Below, piece by piece: positions 45,961 to 59,140 of a stretch of 64,000 nucleotides of DNA. Every line of letters starts with the position of its first letter. Position 1 is the stretch's first letter. The notes under the pieces were generated by a model that saw nothing but the letters and a program-made list of their open reading frames with translations, made no database searches and had not been told where the DNA came from. A program made the translations under genes and the position numbers. Origin of the DNA: Trichoplax sp. H2 (taxonomy: Eukaryota; Placozoa; Uniplacotomia; Trichoplacea); contig NOWV01000065.1 of NCBI GenBank assembly GCA_003344405.1, forward strand, positions 1 through 64,000, given 5' to 3'.

Positions 45961-47035
45961 AGTATACACTGCTCAAACAGTAGAATAGCAACAATAAATA
46001 CATTCATAATTGTAGCTAGTAAGTATTGGAAACTAGAACTTACATGCAATCTAATAACTAATTGGCTATGTTAAGACTATTTTACTTATATTGATTTTCT
46101 TTTGTGCATTATAGAAATGCTACCTTATCAGCTCCTGTTTGATTATTTGTAGTTATTTCAGTCGATGTTGGTAAACCATACGTTTTCATTCTAAGTTACT
46201 TGACCTTTAATCCTAAATACATCTATTCCTGCTTGCATAATGCTAAATTACAGCTTCTCATAATCAGTCCAGAGTTAAAAATTTCTACAGAATGCAATAA
46301 TTCATCATTTCTCATGTCTCATATTCTAGATATTCTCATTCTATCGTACATGTCCTCTAATATATATTAAATAAATGCATATTCTACAGGTGTGTACCGC
46401 TACTAGAAGCCCTCTCAATATTTCTTGATTATTAACCATTTGGAAACTAGTCTATAACTTTACAATAAACAACATACTTGCTATATTAGGATAATTCTTA
46501 CTTTGACAATTCATGAAATACATTTGTATTCTCTTTTTCATATACGTACTTAGTGAGTTCAAAACGTATTTTTAGAATTACATTATTTGTTATTGAATTT
46601 TCTCAATGCGTAATTAATGGCTATACCACAAAGAAATCCAATTCATTCCCAGAAAAAGGGCTAAAATCAGTGAAGATTCTATATGAACAGATTTAGGTTT
46701 GTTTCCATAGCAACCGTCGAACTTATTCATCAAGTAATTGCTCAATCTCTTCGAATTTATTTTGATATGCTAATGAATCCATTGAGTTCCATAGAGTAAA
46801 TAGTATTTATTTGCATAGTCCAAAATAAGATAATTCAATATAGGCCGACGAAAAGAACGATATCTTAATAGTTAGAGATAAAGTGAGTTGTCTCTCCTAT
46901 AGCTAGTTAGCGTTAAATTAAATCGGAAGGCTCGAATCTAACCTGTTATAAAAGCAGCTTAGAAAACCAAACTTAATCCATCATCAACTAATTTAATGCT
47001 GTGCTTACACCGTAGCAAAACTTTCTGTTTTCAAT

Positions 47036-50000
47036 ATGGCGACAATAAATAAAATCCATACTGTGTCTGATAATGCCATTAATGATCTAGATGAAGAAAC
47101 AGCTACATGTTATCGGCCCTTTCGGAAGAGAACTGTTGACCATTCCAACAGGCATAATTCAGTAGCAGGAAGAACTCGTCAAAGGAAAACCTCTGATTTA
47201 GCTATAGGATCTTTTATAAGCTTAAGCTTAGCAATGGCTAAAATGGGCGGAATCGACGTATACGACGTAAGTCGGCTTATCTAGGTATAATCTGACACGG
47301 AACACAGACACTAACACTAATTTAATATACAACGATTATTTTAAATGAAAAGACGTATAGAGCCTGCCAAAGTTATAGGAGTATGCTTTAATAATGCCGT
47401 TTTGTTGCACAGTCATATTTTTGAAAATTTTACTTCTGATTATCCCAAATGGAGTGATTGAATCATGACTATAAGATCTAAATTTCTGCGTAATATTAGG
47501 GATGCTATGTATTCAAAAATTGAGTAGTTCTAATTCTAGACAAGATGACTATAGATGAAGTGAGGGATGGATATTGTGGCAAGACAAGATCTTCATCTCT
47601 GTTCATATTGAAGATGCAGTTATTTAAATATTGAGTAGTTTTAATTTCAGTTTACATAATCATAAATGAAGTGTGATAAGGATATTATGGCACGAAAAGA
47701 TCTTTATCTTTGTTTAATATTGGAGATCTATTGATTCAAATAGTAAGTAGTTGTAAATTTTAATTTAGATAACCATAGACGAAGTGTGAGGAAGATACTG
47801 CAGTGCAACGAAGCAGTCATCATAACGATATCTTATGGCATTTCTGCGTTAGCAACATTGTTATGGTAGCACGTAATTTCTCTTTCAATAACCTGAGCAC
47901 TTTACACCAAAATTATCCCTAGAATAGCGTATATTAGGACCTATTTCATTAAAAATTAAATGAATTCAGTCGACCAGTAATAACTAACAATCAGGCAAAA
48001 GTAAAGTAAGTTGAATGTTCTTTACAGAACATAGTGAGAATAGTTTACCATCTTCCCTCTCCATCGGCCTATAGTTTGGTTGGAGGATCTTAATCATCAT
48101 TCCTATTGATAAATTGATATTTGGAACTACTTGATCAACAACAATATAACTTCTGTAGATATCTAGATCATGAAAATAAATGCTCAGGAACAAATAAATT
48201 ATCATAATAATTTCAATTTAACTAGACTTAATTCCTTATTAAATTCTTTTTCGAGAACCTGCATTAAAAGCCAGTCTTTCTTTCACTTTACTTCAATACT
48301 GTATATAGGCAGCAGTAAACGGAGATTTAGAAGAGTTGAGCCGGGCATTCAAGTCAAGATTTTATTTAGATAGAATCGATTATCCAGACGAAAACGGGTT
48401 AACCCTTATGCATCATGCAGCTATCCATGATCATGGTGAAATTGTCAACAGCCTAATTAAACACGGAGCGGGTATTCGTAGTTGCTATTTATTAACAGTA
48501 TAATTAATTTTAGCTTTCAAGCTCTATCTCATCATAATAAATTTAGATATCATGGATTACTATTAATCGATATGTGATAGACAATAATGATAGCAATAGA
48601 TATTCTGCACAATTCTAATACAGTAACAACACATTTATATAATCTGCTATGGCCATATAAACATCGATACTAATGCATACCGTCTGAAAAACATAGCTAT
48701 TGATAGTATTGAAATTGCGGACAAAACACCATTGCATTTAGCTGCAAGGCATAATGCATGTGTAGCAATTAAAGCTCTGGTCCAAAACGGTGCTATGCTT
48801 GATATTGTCGATAGTAATTCAAGAATGCCTTTGCATTATGCCTGCGAATATGGCTGCAATGAAGCTGTCGAGGTAATTTAAATTTAATATATCTAGGCAG
48901 TCTACTCCTTATGTACTTTCTGCTATCGTAAGCACTCTCTAATAGAAAAAAATTGTGAAGTAATAAGAAACTAAACTATATTTTTAGACGATTTTATATG
49001 AAGCCGATGTTATGAAAACGACCAAAACTATAATTAACGCTTATGATAAAGAAAGAGCAACTCCGCTGCACTTAGCAGTAGTAACTTGTTCTGAAGATAC
49101 TATTCATAAATTGGTAAGTGAAAATTAAAATCTATTTAAATCTTTAGATATATGATATAGATGAATATTTATATCTTACAAAATTTAATTATGACGTTAT
49201 GGGTATGTCCATGCAAATTGCTATGAATCTTTATTCTAATTAATGAAGAAAAAATATGCAGAATGTTGTCTGTTTTAGTGGTTTACTGCTGATAGAATTA
49301 TTATATATTCAGTATATAATTCGTAAAAAGTATAGAAAATATTTTATAATTTAATATAATATAAGTACAAACTTACCTTCAAACCTACGGAATTTTCGTA
49401 TATGCATTATTGTGGACAAATGCAATTCTATATCCAATGTTAGCTGCAACGTGGAGCCAATATTTACCGAAAAGATGTAGTTGGACATACGCCACTACTA
49501 TTTGCTGTGAAGCGGATAAGAACTGAAATTATAAAGATAATTCTAGAATTTGGTAAATGCTTAAAATTTGTCAAACTTGCAAAAATAAGTAGTGTCTAAC
49601 TCTAAACCATCTTAATCAGCCAATTCACAAGGAAAACATGATTATGTACGCGTTCCAAATGAATTTGGTATGACAGCAATTCACTTGTCGGTTGATTCTG
49701 GGTCTGTTGAGGTAAATATTATCATATGGTTCGATAAATTATTGATATTATTTTATCTATAGCGCTATATTCAAATTGATTTGTTACACTGTTATAAGAT
49801 TCTAGACAGCATATTTTAAGAATGCCTTTACAATTATGAAGTGGAAGCAATCATGATTATTCATTATTATATTTTTCGCAATTTCTTTACTACTATCAGA
49901 ATACAGAGCTATGTATCGCATTTGGAGCAGATATAGAGAGCCAGTCGGTAAATATATATGAGATAAATTACGCTAATTTACTGATAGCCATAGCTAAATC

Positions 50001-53000
50001 TTTGCTATTGTGGAGTCCTAATTGCTTTGAATAAGAAAAATATGTTATACTGAATGAAATTTTGTGTCATACCACACGGTTTAGAACGTTAGATAATGGT
50101 CTGAAATCCGTAACATATAGGATATATTTTATATATTTACATAGTCTGAGCTATTGACACCGTTGCATTTGGCGGCATTAAATGGGTATTACGAAATTGC
50201 AGAAATTCTAATCAATAAGGGTGCTAAAGTTAATACTCCTGATTCGAAAAACAAAACATGTTTACACTATGCTGCTTTAAGTAATAATGCAAAACTGATG
50301 GATCTGTTACTAAGCCACGTAAGACTACACTTAAATCACTTTTAAATTCGATTCAATATATCGAAATTGGATACATTATACTTACTGTATTTCAAATAGG
50401 GAGCCCTGATTGAAGCTAAAGACATAAATTCTCAAACACCATTAATGGCAGCAGCCTGTCATGATTGCGTGGCCGCATTACAGTTTCTGATACAAAACGG
50501 TGCTAGCACTTCCGGACAAGATAAAGATGGCAAGACATGCCTCCATTTAATTGCAGAAAAGGACTGCAAGGAGACTGTGGCTATCATTTTAGAAGTAAGT
50601 GACAGGCTTTAAGTTTATTACTTTAATTTTAATATGCTATGAAATAATAACGTAAACATCAATAATATTCAGCATAGCGGATTGGATCTCATCAATGTTC
50701 GTGATACCGCCGGATATACTCCGATATTAGCAGCTGCGGTTACAGGGCGTATTAGAGTAAGAAGATAATCTATGATTACAGCTGCCCTTTAATATAATTT
50801 ATTTAAATTGATATCATAAATCTTTAATAGACAGTTATGAATGGAATTAGACAGAGTAGATATCTCAGACTAGGCTAGAAAACCTAACGAGCGTATTTTT
50901 AAATAATTTACAGATTTTAGGGCGTATGATGGCACGATTTCAAGAATCCATCAGGCAGCATCAGGATTGTGATGGCAATAATATCTTACATTTAGCAGCA
51001 TTGAATAATCATCGTGATACAGTTGCAGTTATTAACGATCATATGCCATTTGTAAACGTCAATGCACGCAATTTCCTTGGGCAGAGACCTTTACACTTAG
51101 CAGCATTGAATGGCAATAATCGAGTTATACATGCTTTAATTAAACGTGGAGCTAGCGTTGACTCCAGGTACCTTCAGCTAAATTATAAAGTAAATGATAG
51201 TTCACCGTAGATCGTACATGTCCACTTTATTCTATTCCATAGTTTTGTAAATAGGTGCAAGATAGACTATCTATTACAAAAATTTTTGTTAATTTACTTT
51301 CTTGATTTATTGTAGCTTTAGCTATAACTGTGCTTTGAATAGTTTTATTTCTTTCCTAGGGATAATTCTGGTTGGACTCCCTTACATTATGCCTCTAATT
51401 ATGGCTTTGAGACTAGTGTCGAATTTTTACTATCTAATGAAGCAGCTGTTGATGCTTTTAACGAGGCAAAGGTTATTGCTGAATAGTGATCACTACAACA
51501 TGCTGTAGATGTAGAGATGCTTTACTCGATATTGACTATAGATAAGCGAGCTTAGCTAAAATCTACCTATTAATTCAGAATTTGGCTATTAGAGTCGGCT
51601 ATTAGAGTGCTTATTATTAATATCTTAAGTTGAGGCATATACTACTATAAGTATATGTACATAATAATATTTTATACAATTGTAACATATAAAATTTATT
51701 GCCTTCTAGAAAATATTAGATATAAACATAATTATACAGCTGTATTCCATTTAATCAAATAACTTAATCTCACCTAGAAAACACCATTGCTGTTAGCATG
51801 CGAGAAAGGAAATACAGAAGTAACTAAATTGTTATTGGAAAATGGCGCAGATCCATCTATTAGAAACGATAGGGGCCAAAACTGCTTAGATATCGCCTGT
51901 GAATTCCGTTATAACGATATCGGACTAGCTATCATAGAAACAAAATAGTAAGTTTTTTCTTACAATTTATATAGTTAAATTAATCTCTTCATTTAAAACT
52001 AAGACGAAAATTATGCGAATAGATTGGTATAAATCAATCTTGTGGTGTTACTCTGACTTTATTAAATATTTCATTCAATTATGCATGAAATATTAGCTGG
52101 GAAAGAGTTATGAATAATAGAGCATTTGATGGTTACAATCCGATGAAACGATTAATAGAACGACTACCCCATGTTGCAGAGGTGAAGATTCTACAATAAA
52201 AGCGAATCCTATTTTAATGCTTAAAGTTGCCATGAATTGCGATTTTAATTAGAAGTATAAACGATGAATGAAGGTCATCAATACTTTCATTAATGCAAAA
52301 CTATTTCAAATCAGCAAAAGATTCCTCTGTCATGCTTCGATAATATGAGAAATAATTGATACTCGCAGATAGCACTAACAGCTAAAAATTTGTAATACCG
52401 TTGTGGATAAATGTTCTCTTCTGATGTTGTTGAGTTGTAAATTTATTCTTAGGCCGTTATGGACAGGTCAATAACTCATACTAAAAGTAAATATGGCAAA
52501 GAAGAATGGGAACAGGTAGGCAGCTTTTTAAAAATAACTTGATAACTGTTGGTACAGAAGGCTACAATGATCACGAACCCAACGAATCAGCTCAATCATT
52601 ACTTTTTTCAATTTCCGATAAAAATCTGAGATGAGGTTATTCAGGCATAACCAGTGGATAGTTTACTACATATGAATTTGTATTAAGTTCGTTTATTATT
52701 CTTTAGGCTGACAAATATCCGTTCATTTTAGATTACTCCAACTTTAGTATCTAAATAGGAAATTGTAGTCAGTATACAGTAATAATCAAATGCCAAGCCA
52801 CAAAATAATCCTCTTGAATGTCGCGTAGTCCGAAGTATTAAAGCCTATCTATAAAAACTTGTATATTTAATGCTACTCAAGCGTGAACATCCAATCGAGC
52901 AATTTAGTCAGTCTATCATAAATGATTATGCGTGATAAAATCAAAGTTTCTAGGCATTCTATTTATATCTCTAATATCTATTTTAAATTAATATTAGCAC

Positions 53001-56000
53001 TATGTTTACCAATTATATTCAAATGAAATCATTTGCGTATAAATCGTATTTTTATCATATTTATATATCACCATGTATGTTGCTTAAACTTCATTCTTTT
53101 TAATTTAGGTTGCCTTTAACTTTACATATCTTGAAACATCACCCGAAGATACCCATTCACAAGATGTTAAAGATAAATATATTGCACTAAAAGTAAAAAT
53201 CTCTTTAATTTAAAGGCATCTTAATGTAGATTGACATAATAATATAGAACTATATTATATTGTAATGATGGGCTGTAGTTTATCGTAACTAAGCGTAAAG
53301 AAAAAGCTAAACTGTGAATTATAGAATTTGTCGATACCAGGTTGTCACTTCATTTTGACTAACTATCACTACGATTTACGACGCAGACGATAAGTTCTCT
53401 TGATCGTGTAAGGCTAATGAAGCATTCCCTAGTTACCGCATATGCATACCAAAAATGGTAATTTGTTAAATCAAATCTTAAAATAGATCTCTTCCTTCGT
53501 AAGCTACTTTGTACTAAGATATATAGAAAACGAATATGAGTGTTTTATATATTTACTGGAAATGAAAGAAACAAAATGTAATCCTATGTCAAATATATGT
53601 AAATTTCTGAATTGAAGCATTATTTAAAGCTAAATAAGAAATATAGATTTGCAATTATGACATATTCCTTGCAATTTTAGGAAAGCAGGTCATCGAGCTA
53701 TGTATTTATGTAAAATTTTTTTGGACTTTTTATACTTAATTGGATTGAGTATTCCTATCGTTATGGATACTTTGGATTTCATAAGTTTAGCGCGTAATAC
53801 GAATGCTTCTAGTAACTCCTACTCTAATTTGGTAAGATTATAATAAAATCGATGTTGTTTTCTTAAAAACAAACAGGCAATTATTTCTAGTTTAGTTTCG
53901 AATCGATATTATCAGCTTATTTATTAAAATCGCCAAAAGCTGAGTATATTGTCCTAAAATTAATAAATTTTAAGATTGCTAATATGATCTTATGTTTGCT
54001 ACATTGACCTTATTGTCGGATCTCTAGGCCGCACCAGGAGTACCGATCAGAAATATTTTCGTTTTCGTTACGGTTATGATTATGATTTGTGGTTTTAGCT
54101 ATATTCTTGCATCCGGGGTAAGTACTGTATTGACCAATTGTTACAACTTCCAAATTTTTATAACAAGTACTAGATCTGCACTCAGCAAGGAGGCCCAGTA
54201 ATTAAGTTGAAGAACTAACTTTATTGTTAAAATAATGAGTTTATATACTTTCTTTATTGTGACCTTTGATCTACGCCAGTAGATCACAAGATCATCACTA
54301 AGAGAGAGGTTTCCCTAGTTTAGACATTACAAATAGAATATCATACCGAGTATGGCAACATGAGAATACATATATAGATAAGCTTAATATAGTACCATAA
54401 CTACATCTATATACGCATGACGTGATAATAACATCGTGATATTTAACCATATATAGAAAGAAGGTAACATACTAATTATGGAACTATCACAGAACGTGAC
54501 ACCAATATACTTGGTCTGATTTATACTAACTATAACATCAGACTCATTTCCATTGTTGTAGATGGATGTTAAAGTTAGTAATTGTGACAAAGACCTAAAA
54601 TAAAGAATTGAAAAAGTGAAAACGCTGAAACCAATTGTTCTAATAACATATATTGATGAGATCCTGTTGCTAATCCTTTTAACTATAGAGGCGAATCATT
54701 CTCCGTTTTATAAAGCAAACTATGTTTGAACTGTTTATGGCAGTTCTTGGATTGCTTTATGCTCTACCGTTCAATAAGCCCATCGATTACGAAAATCTCC
54801 GGATTGGAGCACTTCTTATTCTTTGCTTATTTATCAACGTTATATTCATAATAAGAAGGCAAGACTAATTTAAGGATCACGTAGATATGTAAGATTGTTG
54901 CATTATGGAAACTCCTTTACTTTAAACAAGGAAGAACTGCTAGAAATCTCTCAGCGTATCCAGTACAACTAGAGTATTAAAATAAAATTTTTTTGTTCTC
55001 ACCGCTGTACAGCTGAACAGAAATATCGATCTTGTAACGGCACCTTACAAATATCAACTTACGCGATAACATTTTCACAAATTAGATAACGGTCGATAAT
55101 TATGATCGGTCATAATATATCACAAAATACATTTAGATAAATATTTTATTTATAACCTGTTCTATAGACTTATATACTGCAAAGCTTATGCATAACTGAG
55201 TGTACTACTTTTGTTAAATCAAGATGGATTACTATTTTAATTAGACTTCAATATGAAAACTGAACTAAAATACTAATGAAAATCTCATACCATAGCAAAG
55301 ATAGTTAGGATGGTATATTTTAAATACTGCACTGTTAGAAATTATGTGCAGTATAACAGCATAACCTATTTACATAATCGAAAATATAGATAAAGCAGTT
55401 TATATGTTCCAATTTCATTAGAAAAGCTCTTTATCAAACCCGATTATAATTAAAACGGTGAATCAATTTTGCGGGCACGAACGATTTAATAGATTGAATC
55501 AAGAGATGTCATATATCAGATTATCATGGCATACCGTAAGCTAATATTTAAATACATTTTACTAGTTTTTCCAGATTAGGTCTGTATATTTCGATGCTTA
55601 TTACTACCATTACGACCATCATCAGAGTTTCAGTTGTTTTTATACTGTTACTTGTGGCATTTGCTGGGGCTTTTGCAATAATATTAAATGATGAGGTAAG
55701 GAGGTCTCAACTAGCACCCATATATGTATTAAAATCAATTTTTAGCTTTATTGTATTTCTTATTGAAGTAGTTAATCATATAGTTTAAAAATACTACTTT
55801 GCTTAACCGATCGCATATTGTCTTAGTTTCATCTTCTATTTAATTTAATTTTACAAATACAGGCAACATTCAGACAATTTGATGCTGCATTAGTCACTGT
55901 ATTGACCATGTCTGCCGGAGAGCTTAATTATGCTAACAACTTCCATCAGTTATTTAATACTGGAAGACTCACGGGATTTAAAATAGAATTAATATTATTT

Positions 56001-57337
56001 GCAGCCATGGTTATTATTATTAATATCGCATTTTCAAATTTACTGGTAAGATTTTAAAGATTGGGTATAGTTTAATTAATTATTAATAGAGTTATTGTAG
56101 CAGTTATCGAGAAAGAAATGAAAAATGCAGATAATATATTTGATTAATTAAATTATAATGGTGATTTTTCGGCATTGCTATATAAATATCCTACATGAAT
56201 CTTTATTCAAACTTTCAAATAATTATATCGATACGTTATAGCCGTAACCATGAATTATTCATATTTACCATAAAATTATTTAAATTTATAATAGGTTTTA
56301 ACTTTCAGTCTTAGAGATTGCTATTTGATTTAAAATATTTGATTGCTATCATGAATAGCCCCAGAGTTATTGATTTTGACTTGGCAGAAAAGTTGTCAAC
56401 TGATTTAGATATTAAGTAGATGCACTATACTTTTGAAGTATATTAATTAATTTGAACATTTCTAATCTAACAAAACATATTGGAAATGACTTAGATTGGT
56501 CTTGCGGTAGGTGATATTAACGAAGTCAGGGAAACCGCTAGTTTAAACCTAGCTAAAAGTCAATATGAGTCACTTATTGGAATTTACGAATCATATTCAA
56601 TATATCTGAGGAAGATTTTGTATAGTCCAGGATTAATCGTCAGAAAAGATAAAAATTCGAGTTATTTGCAAAAGGTAAAATAGACTAAGCGATATAGATA
56701 TCTTTATAAGGAAGCAAAGAAAATCATTTTAATTTTGAGTCGGATTAATTTCGATGGCACCCTGAAAAATATAATTGTGTAAGTTAAATCAGGCCAAAAC
56801 TATTTGGAGATATCCTTTTACGGGTATAAATAAATATTATAGAGGAATTTGAACGGAATATAACTTCGATTTTTTAACGAAAGGGTGCCATCGAAAATAA
56901 TCAGATTGTGTGTGAAGCATACAAGAGCCGTATGCTATTGAAAGCAATCTTCTAGAAAAGTTTTAAAGTAAAATTTATTCTTCTTAACACTATTTAGCAA
57001 ACTTGGCATTCTTTAACCGATAATATAGCAATGATTCAAGAAGAAAAAGATCAAGTTAATCCAGAATTTGATTGGAGAAGTTTAAACGCTTTCGTTCTAA
57101 GGCAACAAACAGAGTAAGAATTATGCTGTTAAACATCATGCTAATTATATTACAATTAATGTTTTAAAATTATTTTGTAGAATAAGTCTACTAAAAGAAT
57201 CAATCGAAGATGTAAAGTCAGACATTAAAATGATTAGCTATTCGAATCATTCTGAAACCAATAAATTGATTAAGCAAGTTTTGGATATGTTACAAGCCAA
57301 TGGTAATGAAAAGGTTGCTGCCACCAGTGCTAACTGA
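47036..57337 (+). CDS. TRPA-like ankyrin-repeat cation channel, copy A (25 exons)
   Basis: Exons (all phases match, 1135 codons): 47036-47266, 48309-48471, 48697-48872, 48988-49113, 49444-49552, 49620-49711, 49900-49947, 50145-50318, 50400-50594, 50673-50756, 50914-51167, 51360-51471, 51778-51947, 52097-52181, 52453-52515, 53109-53192, 53387-53457, 53681-53831, 54028-54117, 54689-54858, 55575-55695, 55863-56045, 56495-56674, 56998-57113, 57181-57337. The 77-residue N-terminus has a basic RKTSD site. Exons 2-13 encode about 15 ankyrin repeats (TPLHLAA). WERVMNNRAFDGYNPMKRL, FNFTYLE and RLMKHSLVTAYAYQKW match the TRPA1 linker; S1 is in exon 18, S2 in 19, S3-S4 in 20, S5 in 21. The pore (exon 22) reads MSAGELNY where TRPA1 has a Gly-Asp filter, so the acidic filter residue is Glu. 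IGLAVGDI is the TRP helix; the C-terminus is helical. TRPA channels are cation channels gated by chemical or thermal stimuli. Intron 20 is GC-AG. Confidence 0.9.
47476..47813. repeat. Three-copy tandem repeat in intron 1 of channel copy A
   Basis: Units of about 111-114 bases start near 47476, 47589 and 47700. Each contains TTGAGTAGTT or AGTAAGTAGT, a TAATTT(C/A)AG-like stretch and a GA(A/T)GAAGTG-like segment, and each begins ATCTAAATTT, ATCTTCATCT or ATCTTTATCT. Intron 1 of the paralogue (about 60235-60370) has only one such unit. Confidence 0.6.
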
Positions 57338-57747
57338 AAGATTTGTATTATTTTAACTGAAATTATGCAGCAGTATTCTATCTGTATTTTTTTGTGAAGG
57401 CGGATATCGAGAATTGTTGTACATAAGCCTAATTTGAGAGCAGCTGTAAATATTCGCAAAGATATTACTGTTGATTATTATTCAGAGCTAGAGTACGGCT
57501 ACTAATGAAGCTATGAATGTCTACCGTTAACAAAACAGAATAGGACATTAACATACACTGTAGAGTATACAAATATCTAAAGGATATATATTAGCATACG
57601 GATAGCTTAAAGTAAAATATTTATCGAGACTGATCTAACAAAGTCCATGTTTGCTATATAAATTACGAATCTTAAGGTTATGTTAGACAGGCATTTACAA
57701 ATAAAAAGATATTCGTATATATCGCCAATAAAATTAATTTGTAGTTA

Positions 57748-57825
57748 TATATATGTCACCGTTTATCTGTTCAATCAGTGAATGTACACTTTAACTGACT
57801 GAACAGATAAACGGTGACATATATA
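57748..57825. repeat. Strong hairpin (32-bp arms, 14-nt loop)
   Basis: The left arm 57748-57779 (TATATATGTCACCGTTTATC onward) is the reverse complement of 57794-57825 with a single mismatch; the loop is 57780-57793. It lies between the channel copies. It could be a very small foldback transposon (MITE) or a structured RNA; no second copy is seen in the window. Confidence 0.85.
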
Positions 57826-58109
57826 GAATAATATAAGATGTGCAAGTTTCTATTTATTTTGTTTGTAAAGATCTCTGTACATGTGATATTATACCGAAAT
57901 TTTAAGTTTCTCCATTTGCTATATATATTACTGATCACGTTTACTCTTGCGTTATTTTCTCTTCATAGCAAATAATGCTTTCTTTCAAAAGCACTGTATC
58001 AGAAAATATTCACTATATATTATAATCCTGTAGTTTACTGAAATATTTTACTCAGCTAATAAATATCCAGAGCTCACAAGTAGTGGATTCTAATAGCTGT
58101 AATTAATGA

Positions 58110-58460
58110 TTAAGCAAATGATGATAGTTTCAAATGTACAAGATATTAAAGACAGTTCAATTGCATTAGATCCAGAAATCTCCTTAAAGGCACTTTACCA
58201 CAGATAGATATAGCAATGTATAAAGGTATGTCCCACTGCATTAGAGAGCTGTTGTGCATCAGAGCTAAACGCCGGCTGCACTCGAAGAGACATTCTTTGC
58301 TTTTAATCGTGCAATTAATGGCAGTTTGAGAGTGACCAGTTATTGCCTTGAAGCATGCTTGCACTTTCTATTATGGAGTATCTGCATTTATGATCATATT
58401 ATACTAGTCAAACATCTTTAGTAAATCCACGAAAGAGTACAGTACCGATAAACTTTACGG
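58110..58460 (+). pseudogene. TRPA exon relic upstream of channel copy B
   Basis: Homologous to 45610-45960 (AAATGATGATAGTTTCAAAT and TACAAGATATTAAAGAC are shared) and to the exon 16/intron 16 region of copy A (CTTAAAGGCACTTTACCACA versus TTTAAAGGCATCTTAATGTA). Position relative to the downstream channel is the same as in copy A, so the relic was present before the last tandem duplication. A minus-strand 72-codon frame across it (58364-58146) is treated as a shadow. Confidence 0.5.
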
Positions 58461-58679
58461 ATATATTCGACTCAAACAGTGGATTGACAATATTGAATAT
58501 TTTTATAATTATCGCAAATAAATTATAGGAACTAAAACCTATATAAAACCTAATAATAAACTAATCATGAAAAGACTGTTTTCCTTTATATTGGTTTTCT
58601 TTTGTTCGTTATAGAAAAACTGTATTGTCAGTACTTGAATGGTTATTCGTAGTTATTTCAGTCGATGCTAGTAATCTAC

Positions 58680-59140
58680 CTGTCTTTATTCTAGTATACT
58701 TGAGCATTAATCGTTAAATTTTTACAGCTCTGCGTAAGTAATACCAATTACATCTACTTAATGTCAATATATAGTTAGCAATTTCTATAATATGCGACGA
58801 TTCATCGCTCTTCATGTCTCATATTCTAGATATTCTCACCTCATCATATGCATATTTCTTCTCTTATATACATAAAAAATCCATATCCTACAGCTATATC
58901 TATGCGATATACATAAAAATTTTCAATTTTTTTTATCATTGACTAAATCTACCCAGTTCTGCCTGAAGCAATGCCAAATTACAGCTACTCAAAATTAAGT
59001 GCAAACTTTACGATTTCTATAGTATACAAACATTCATCGCTCTTCAAATCTTATGCTGTAGATATTCTAATTTATCATATGCTTATCTCTCCTCTAATAT
59101 ACATAAAATTACGGAACCTACAGGTATGCTTAGCAGTCTA
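58680..59140. repeat. Internal tandem duplication in the 5' flank of channel copy B
   Basis: Two related ~190-220 base blocks (about 58700-58890 and 58960-59135) both contain TTCATCGCTCTTCA, then a TAGATATTCT motif and CTCTTATATACATAAAA or CTCTAATATACATAAAA. The equivalent flank of copy A (about 46200-46400) has one block. Confidence 0.55.

Noticed and set aside
53520-53600. An open stretch (YLLEMKETKCNPMSNI) as the channel's pre-S1 linker exon
   Set aside because: Phases did not fit exons 16 and 18; 53387-53457 (RLMKHSLVTAYAYQKW) fits both phase and TRPA1 homology.
54384-54590. 68-codon minus-strand frame within intron 19 of channel copy A
   Set aside because: No motif and no repeat partner; probably chance in a long intron.
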